A stretch of DNA of 9,709 nucleotides from Actinomycetota bacterium (lineage in GTDB: Bacteria > Actinomycetota > Humimicrobiia > Humimicrobiales > Humimicrobiaceae): positions 1 through 9,709 of the forward strand of contig JAQVEM010000048.1 of assembly GCA_028697935.1 (NCBI GenBank), in the 5' to 3' direction. Below are positions 5,507 to 9,709 of the stretch, piece after piece; position 1 is the first letter of the stretch, and every line of letters starts with the position of its first letter. The translations under genes and the position numbers were made by a program. The notes under the pieces were generated by a model. The model was not told the DNA's origin and made no database searches. It worked only from the letters and a program-made list of their open reading frames with translations.

Positions 5507-8359
5507 TTACTCTGAATGGTGTATCCTTCTTCTTTTATAGATTATCTCATTTATAAAATTAATGATAAGGACTGGTATTATAGAACATGCTATTACAAAC
5601 AACCATTGATATATATTAAGAGGTGCAGTTTTAAATATATTTTGAAGCCATGGTATATAGATTATCCCGACCTGTAGAAGAATAGATACAACTACTGCTA
5701 GATTAAGGTATTTGTTCTCAAAAATGTTTTTTCTAAATATCCCACTGTTTTCAAATCTAAAATTATATGCATGGAGTAGCTGGGTTAAAACAAGCGTTGT
5801 AAATACACATGTCTGAAAAATTTCTGTGTCATGAACAAAATCATGGGTATTAAAGAAAACAGGCCCGGCAAAGTATATAAACAAAGCACCAAATGTAAGA
5901 ATCATACCCTGCCAGAATATTAAAATAAGTCTTCTTCCGCTTAAAATCTTCTCCTTATTTTTTGTAGCTTTTCTTTCCATTATGTCTTTTTCAGGTGGAT
6001 CCATTCCGAGCGCCATTGCGGGAAGACCATCAGTTATAAGGTTCATCCATAGAATCTGTACAGGTATTAAGGGTATATAAAGCAATCCCGCTTCTCCAGT
6101 AATAAAATAAAATATATAATCACCGACAACTATAGAGATAAACATAAGTAGCACTTCTGATATATTACAGCTGAGAAGAAACAATATAAATTTCTTAAGG
6201 TTGTCATAAATAACCCTGCCCTGTCTTATGGCCTTCACAATGGTTGCAAAATTGTCATCTGCCAAAATCATATCACTCGATTCTTTGCTAACATCTGTTC
6301 CGACAACACCCATAGCTACGCCGATATCTGCCCTTTTTAATGAAGGCGCATCATTTATTCCATCTCCGGTCATGGCAACTATATGGTTCTTTTTCTTGAG
6401 TGCCTCTACAATATCAACTTTATGAGAAGGTGAAACCCTCGCGAAAATCCTGATATCCTCTATCTGATCTTCAAGCTCTTCAGGAGTAAGTTCATCAAGT
6501 TCTGAACCCTCTATAATTCTATCTCCAGGGCCCAGTATTCCCAATTCTTCTCCTATGGCGCGGGCTGTTATTTTATGGTCACCGGTTACCATAATAATTT
6601 TGATATTAGCTTTTTTGCATTTTTCAATAGCGTCGTACACTTCTTTTCTTGGAGGGTCTATCATTCCAACCATACCCAGATAAACAAGATCCTCTTCAAC
6701 TTCCTTTACTTTATCTTCTGGAGGAAGGCTGTCTAAATATTTGAAAGCAAAAGCAAGATTCCTCATTGCTTTGGCGGCAAGCGAAGTATTAATTTCAATT
6801 ATTTTTTCTCTATCAATATCTGTAAGCTTTTCAATCTTTCCATTTTTAATTATTCTTGTGCATTTTTTCAGTATTACTTCAGGTGCTCCTTTTGAGAAAA
6901 GTACATATTTATAATCATTATTCTTATCTCTTTCTCTGCCTCCATGCTTAATCTGGTGAATTGTGGTCATCATCTTACGCTCAGAATCAAAAGGCTCCTC
7001 CATTATTCTCGGATAATCATTTTCCAGTTCGCTTTTATCTATAGAGAAAAAAGCCCCAAGCTCGATCAATGCAGCTTCCGTGGGGTCTCCAGAAATCTGA
7101 CCGGTTTCTTTGTTAATATAATAAGCATCGTTGCAGAGGACAGCATTCCTTAGCAATAAATTCAGCTCATCAGAAACTTTAAGATTTTTGTATTTAAGAG
7201 ACAGGTCTTTATTGTTAAGATTATTGTTCTCCATATAATTGCTGTAGTCTGTTATTTCATCAAGGCCTGCATATATTTTTCTAACTACCATTTTGTTTTC
7301 TGTAAGCGTCCCGGTTTTATCAGTACATATGACTGTCACACTTCCCAGCGTTTCAACTGAACTTAATTTTCTTACTATAGCGTTATTTTTTGCCATTTGC
7401 TGAACACCAAGGGCAAGAGATATTGTTACTATAGCCGGTAAGCCCTCAGGTATTGAAGCAACAGCAAGAGCAACAGAAACAAGTAGCATTTCTGCTACTG
7501 ATTTTTCTTTCAATATTCCGGATACGAAAACAATTGCACTTACCACAATGCATATTATCCCGATCCTTTTTCCTACTGTTTTTAATTCAATCTGAAGAGG
7601 GGTTTGCTCTTCTGCTTCCTGAACCATACTTGCTATTTTACCAATTTCGGTATTATGTCCGGTGCCTGTAACAACAGCAATGCATCTGCCTTTAACGATC
7701 GTAGTTCCACTGAATAACATATTTTTCCTGTCACCGGGAAGAAGTTTTTCTTTATCTAGTTTTGCTGAAGTTTTGCTTACAGGGAGAGATTCACCTGTAA
7801 GTATTGATTCATTAGCCTGGAGGTTTATCTGTTCTATAATTCTGCAGTCTGCAGGAACCAGGTCTCCAGCCGTAAGTTTAATGATGTCACCCGGGACAAG
7901 GTCTTTAGAATGAATTCTTTTTTCTTTGCCTTCCCTTATTACAAGTGCGGATGGGGAAGCAAGCTCTTTTAAAGCCTGAAGTGCCTTTTCTGCGCGGAAT
8001 TCCTGGATAAAACCCAGAACTGAATTTATTATCAGTATGATGAGTATTACTATAGCATCAGTAATTTCTTTTATTATTACCCCTGAAATAAATGCGGCTG
8101 CAATCAGTATCCATATCATAAAATCATTGAACTGAGATATGAATATTTTAAAAGGGGACCGTCCTTTTTTCTCTTCTAATTCATTGTAGCCATATTCTGC
8201 AATTCTTTTTTCTGCTTCTTCTGTGGTTAAGCCTGTTTTGATGCTGGTGTTTAATATTTCTTTAATCTCTTTTATGGATTTAGTATGCCATGGCACATTC
8301 AAAAGTAAACTGGAAGGTAGTGTAGAACTGGTATTTTTGTTTTTAGAAAATAATTTCAC
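5507..8359 (-). CDS. Calcium-transporting P-type ATPase, SERCA-like (type IIA)
   Basis: A 950-residue membrane pump that probably exports Ca2+ at the cost of ATP. Seen in order: N-terminal cation-ATPase region with PWHTKSIKEI (23-32), M1/M2 (about 80-121), actuator domain with TGES (188-191), M3 and M4 with IPEGLP (303-308, E305), phosphorylation site DKTGTLT with D347, nucleotide domain with FDSERK (457-462) and KGAPE (490-494), TGDHK (592-596), hinge GDGIND (665-670), then M5-M10 to the basic C-terminus. Residues matching the SERCA calcium ligands are all present: E305 (M4), N732 and E735 (M5), N773, T776 and D777 (M6), E870 (M8). This favours SERCA-like two-site pumps over PMCA or heavy-metal types, but transported ion and stoichiometry are inferred. 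An Asn-rich stretch (about 370-396) looks like a surface insertion. The start is GTG at 8359, directly after an in-frame TAA; the only SD-like AGGT is 13 nt upstream, so initiation may be weak. No clear promoter or terminator was found. Confidence 0.95.
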   Translation of the reverse strand: MKLFSKNKNTSSTLPSSLLLNVPWHTKSIKEIKEILNTSIKTGLTTEEAEKRIAEYGYNELEEKKGRSPFKIFISQFNDFMIWILIAAAFISGVIIKEITDAIVILIILIINSVLGFIQEFRAEKALQALKELASPSALVIREGKEKRIHSKDLVPGDIIKLTAGDLVPADCRIIEQINLQANESILTGESLPVSKTSAKLDKEKLLPGDRKNMLFSGTTIVKGRCIAVVTGTGHNTEIGKIASMVQEAEEQTPLQIELKTVGKRIGIICIVVSAIVFVSGILKEKSVAEMLLVSVALAVASIPEGLPAIVTISLALGVQQMAKNNAIVRKLSSVETLGSVTVICTDKTGTLTENKMVVRKIYAGLDEITDYSNYMENNNLNNKDLSLKYKNLKVSDELNLLLRNAVLCNDAYYINKETGQISGDPTEAALIELGAFFSIDKSELENDYPRIMEEPFDSERKMMTTIHQIKHGGRERDKNNDYKYVLFSKGAPEVILKKCTRIIKNGKIEKLTDIDREKIIEINTSLAAKAMRNLAFAFKYLDSLPPEDKVKEVEEDLVYLGMVGMIDPPRKEVYDAIEKCKKANIKIIMVTGDHKITARAIGEELGILGPGDRIIEGSELDELTPEELEDQIEDIRIFARVSPSHKVDIVEALKKKNHIVAMTGDGINDAPSLKRADIGVAMGVVGTDVSKESSDMILADDNFATIVKAIRQGRVIYDNLKKFILFLLSCNISEVLLMFISIVVGDYIFYFITGEAGLLYIPLIPVQILWMNLITDGLPAMALGMDPPEKDIMERKATKNKEKILSGRRLILIFWQGMILTFGALFIYFAGPVFFNTHDFVHDTEIFQTCVFTTLVLTQLLHAYNFRFENSGIFRKNIFENKYLNLAVVVSILLQVGIIYIPWLQNIFKTAPLNIYQWLFVIACSIIPVLIINFINEIIYKRRRIHHSE

Positions 8360-8687
8360 TTAATCTATCTTTACCTATTTTTTATATATTTAAGTTTTAA
8401 TTATTAAATCGAACTATTTAAGAGTCGTGTTTACAACTCATGTTTAATAGCTCTTTGAAAATTTGATAAAAAATATATGCTATAGTCAGAACATTTTTGT
8501 AATAAATTTAAATCATATACATAAATATAACCACAGATCAAATATAAAGAAAATAAACCCATTATATCTCTGGACCGACTTACTTTATACCAGTTTTATA
8601 TTATGAGATATTTTTTGGAAAAAAGAAACAGGAATATGTATAATGATTAACAATAGTAAGTTTTGTTTTTATATTAAAGTTTACGTG

Positions 8688-8717
8688 ATAACAAAATTTT
8701 GGATTATTAAGTATAAT
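8688..8717 (+). promoter_or_regulatory. Candidate promoter of the baeRF-like gene
   Basis: A perfect TATAAT (8712-8717) is preceded at 18 bp by ATAACA (8688-8693), a 4-of-6 match to TTGACA. The predicted start near 8724 would give a leader of about 120 nt containing the inverted repeat at 8745-8803. The -35 is weak, and exact TATAAT is not rare in DNA this AT-rich. Confidence 0.35.
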
Positions 8718-8744
8718 AATATATACATATACGAAAAATTTTGC

Positions 8745-8803
8745 TATCTTTGTTCTCTTTTAAAAAAAAATTATCAAATAATAATAAAAGAAATACAAAG
8801 ATA
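8745..8803 (+). repeat. Long imperfect inverted repeat before the baeRF-like gene
   Basis: TATCTTTG (8745-8752) pairs with CAAAGATA (8796-8803), and TCTTTTA (8756-8762) pairs with TAAAAGA (8785-8791). The internal loop is TTC against AATA and the terminal loop is 22 nt and A-rich. With a 2-nt bulge, ATTT (8739-8742) can also pair with AAAT (8804-8807). As RNA this would be a hairpin in the 5' leader, 41 nt before the start codon; as DNA it could be an operator. No U-tract follows, so it is not a terminator. Confidence 0.5.
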
Positions 8804-8828
8804 AAATATATTAGTATAAAAAAATAGT

Positions 8829-8834
8829 GAGAGG
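8829..8834 (+). promoter_or_regulatory. Ribosome binding site of the baeRF-like gene
   Basis: GAGAGG is 10 nt before the ATG at 8845. An in-frame GTG at 8827 overlaps this site and is a less likely start. Confidence 0.65.
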
Positions 8835-8844
8835 CGGGTTTTTT

Positions 8845-9709
8845 ATGTCAGACCTGGATGAAAAAATTTCTAGTATCGAGAAAATATTAAATTATGAACC
8901 AACAGGAAATCCGGTTGTCAGTGTATATCTTATGGTTGACAGGGCCAGGATTACAAAAAAGAATTACCAGACAAGATTAAATTCAATGATTGCAGACTCT
9001 AAAGAGAAGCTGGAGTCTGATATCAGATTTGATAAGAATCAAAAAAAGGAAATATTTGATATTTTTGACAGAATAAAATCTTTTGTAAATGATAAATTCA
9101 GCGCAGGTTCTACAAAAACACTTGCAATTTTTTCTTCCGCTGATGGATTATGGGAAGAAATTAGAATACCAATAATAATGAGATCGAGGATAATAATTGA
9201 CCCCAAGCCATATACTCAAAGCCTAAGGGCTCTTATTAATAATACAAAAAAATATGGAGTATTGACTATAAACAGGCAAAAAGCACAGATTTATTCTATA
9301 TATCTCGATGAAGTTCGTGAATATTTAGCTGCATTTATAAGCGATGTACCTTCTAAAGTTAATTATAAAAGCGAGGCTTTATTACGGGAAAAAAAGCTAT
9401 ATGGAAGACTTGAGGAAAAATTGCGCCAGTTTTTTAAGCTTGTAAATGACAAGGCACTGGAGCTTTATAATGAAAAAAAGTTTGATTATTTAATATTGTC
9501 AGGGAAGAAAGAAATCATTCCTGCCTTTGAGGAATGTATGCATAATTATCTTCGCTCAATATGTATAGGAAGCATTGATGCCGAGCCTGATTCAAAAGTT
9601 CCATTAATTTTAAAGAAAGCAAAAACGATTATTGATAAATTCGAAGCTGACACAAAAAATGACTTAATAAATAAATTGATTGATGAGTATAATCCTACCG
9701 GACTGGGTG
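8845..9709 (+). CDS. baeRF-like (bacterial eRF1/Pelota-related) protein, 3' end truncated by window
   Basis: The first 288 codons are present and the frame is open at the right edge. Translation starts MSDLDEKISSIEKILNYEP and contains NPVVSVYLMVD (22-32), a helical segment rich in Lys/Glu, TKTLAIFSS then DGLW, the GVLTINRQKAQIYSIYLDEV strand pair, and FDYLILSGKKEIIPAFEECM. This order resembles the bacterial archaeo-eukaryotic release factor (baeRF) superfamily: 'VSVYLN.D', then 'lAIF', then 'vvl.dr..a.if', then 'd.Lil.G..e..p.f'. These proteins are related to eRF1 and Pelota/Dom34, and some are thought to act in ribosome rescue or quality control. The segment where a catalytic loop would be expected (about 168-190, VPSKVNYKSEALLREKKLYG) has no GGQ, so peptidyl-tRNA hydrolysis cannot be claimed. 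No signal peptide or membrane segment is seen. The assignment is from sequence pattern only; an uncharacterised cytoplasmic protein is the alternative. Confidence 0.7.
   Translation, partial: MSDLDEKISSIEKILNYEPTGNPVVSVYLMVDRARITKKNYQTRLNSMIADSKEKLESDIRFDKNQKKEIFDIFDRIKSFVNDKFSAGSTKTLAIFSSADGLWEEIRIPIIMRSRIIIDPKPYTQSLRALINNTKKYGVLTINRQKAQIYSIYLDEVREYLAAFISDVPSKVNYKSEALLREKKLYGRLEEKLRQFFKLVNDKALELYNEKKFDYLILSGKKEIIPAFEECMHNYLRSICIGSIDAEPDSKVPLILKKAKTIIDKFEADTKNDLINKLIDEYNPTGLG

Larger units (their letters stand above)
8360..8844. other. 485-bp divergent non-coding spacer
   Basis: AT-rich DNA between the - strand ATPase start and the + strand baeRF-like start. It holds a candidate + promoter (8688-8717), a long imperfect inverted repeat (8745-8803) and a small imperfect palindrome, GAGTCGTGTTTACAACTC (8422-8439), about 65 bp upstream of the ATPase start, which could be an operator but has a central mismatch and wobble. 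No open frame of useful length, tRNA or known riboswitch was found. Confidence 0.65.

Overview
The window looks like a piece of a low-GC, probably anaerobic bacterial chromosome. The sequence is very AT-rich, Arg is usually AGA/AGG, and Ile is often ATA. Promoter-like TTGACA/TATAAT-type elements and a tandem pair of NrdR-box-like sites point to Bacteria. A B12-dependent class II ribonucleotide reductase, which needs no oxygen, fits an anaerobe. I cannot name the lineage from this sequence alone. No rRNA, tRNA, CRISPR array, IS element or phage gene was seen.

Layout, left to right. (1) Positions 1-202 hold the 3' end of a + strand gene, probably a galactose-mutarotase-like (DUF4380-type) protein. 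(2) Positions 203-1047 are an AT-rich non-coding stretch with a terminator-like hairpin, three pairs of A/T-rich segments repeating at 10 bp, and a strong candidate promoter overlapped by two NrdR-like boxes. (3) Positions 1048-4662 are nrdJ, an adenosylcobalamin-dependent ribonucleotide reductase split by an in-frame 402-residue LAGLIDADG intein (bases 1939-3144). (4) Positions 4727-5290 on the - strand encode a macro-domain (ADP-ribose-binding) protein, convergent with nrdJ across a short hairpin. (5) Positions 5507-8359 on the - strand encode a SERCA-like Ca2+ P-type ATPase. (6) Positions 8360-8844 are a divergent non-coding spacer with a long imperfect inverted repeat. (7) Positions 8845-9709 on the + strand are the first 288 codons of a protein resembling the bacterial eRF1/Pelota-like (baeRF) release-factor superfamily, cut by the window edge.

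The genes do not form an obvious operon or a single pathway. They read as housekeeping units: dNTP synthesis, ADP-ribose metabolism, calcium export and possibly ribosome rescue or translation quality control. The most notable element is nrdJ. The intein sits immediately before the Cys predicted to form the catalytic thiyl radical, so the same thiol serves as the +1 splicing nucleophile and then as the enzyme's radical residue. The intein also has Arg instead of His at its penultimate position and Asn where block F often has His. Transcription of nrdJ appears to be under NrdR-type dNTP-sensing control, so the enzyme could be gated both by transcription and by protein splicing.
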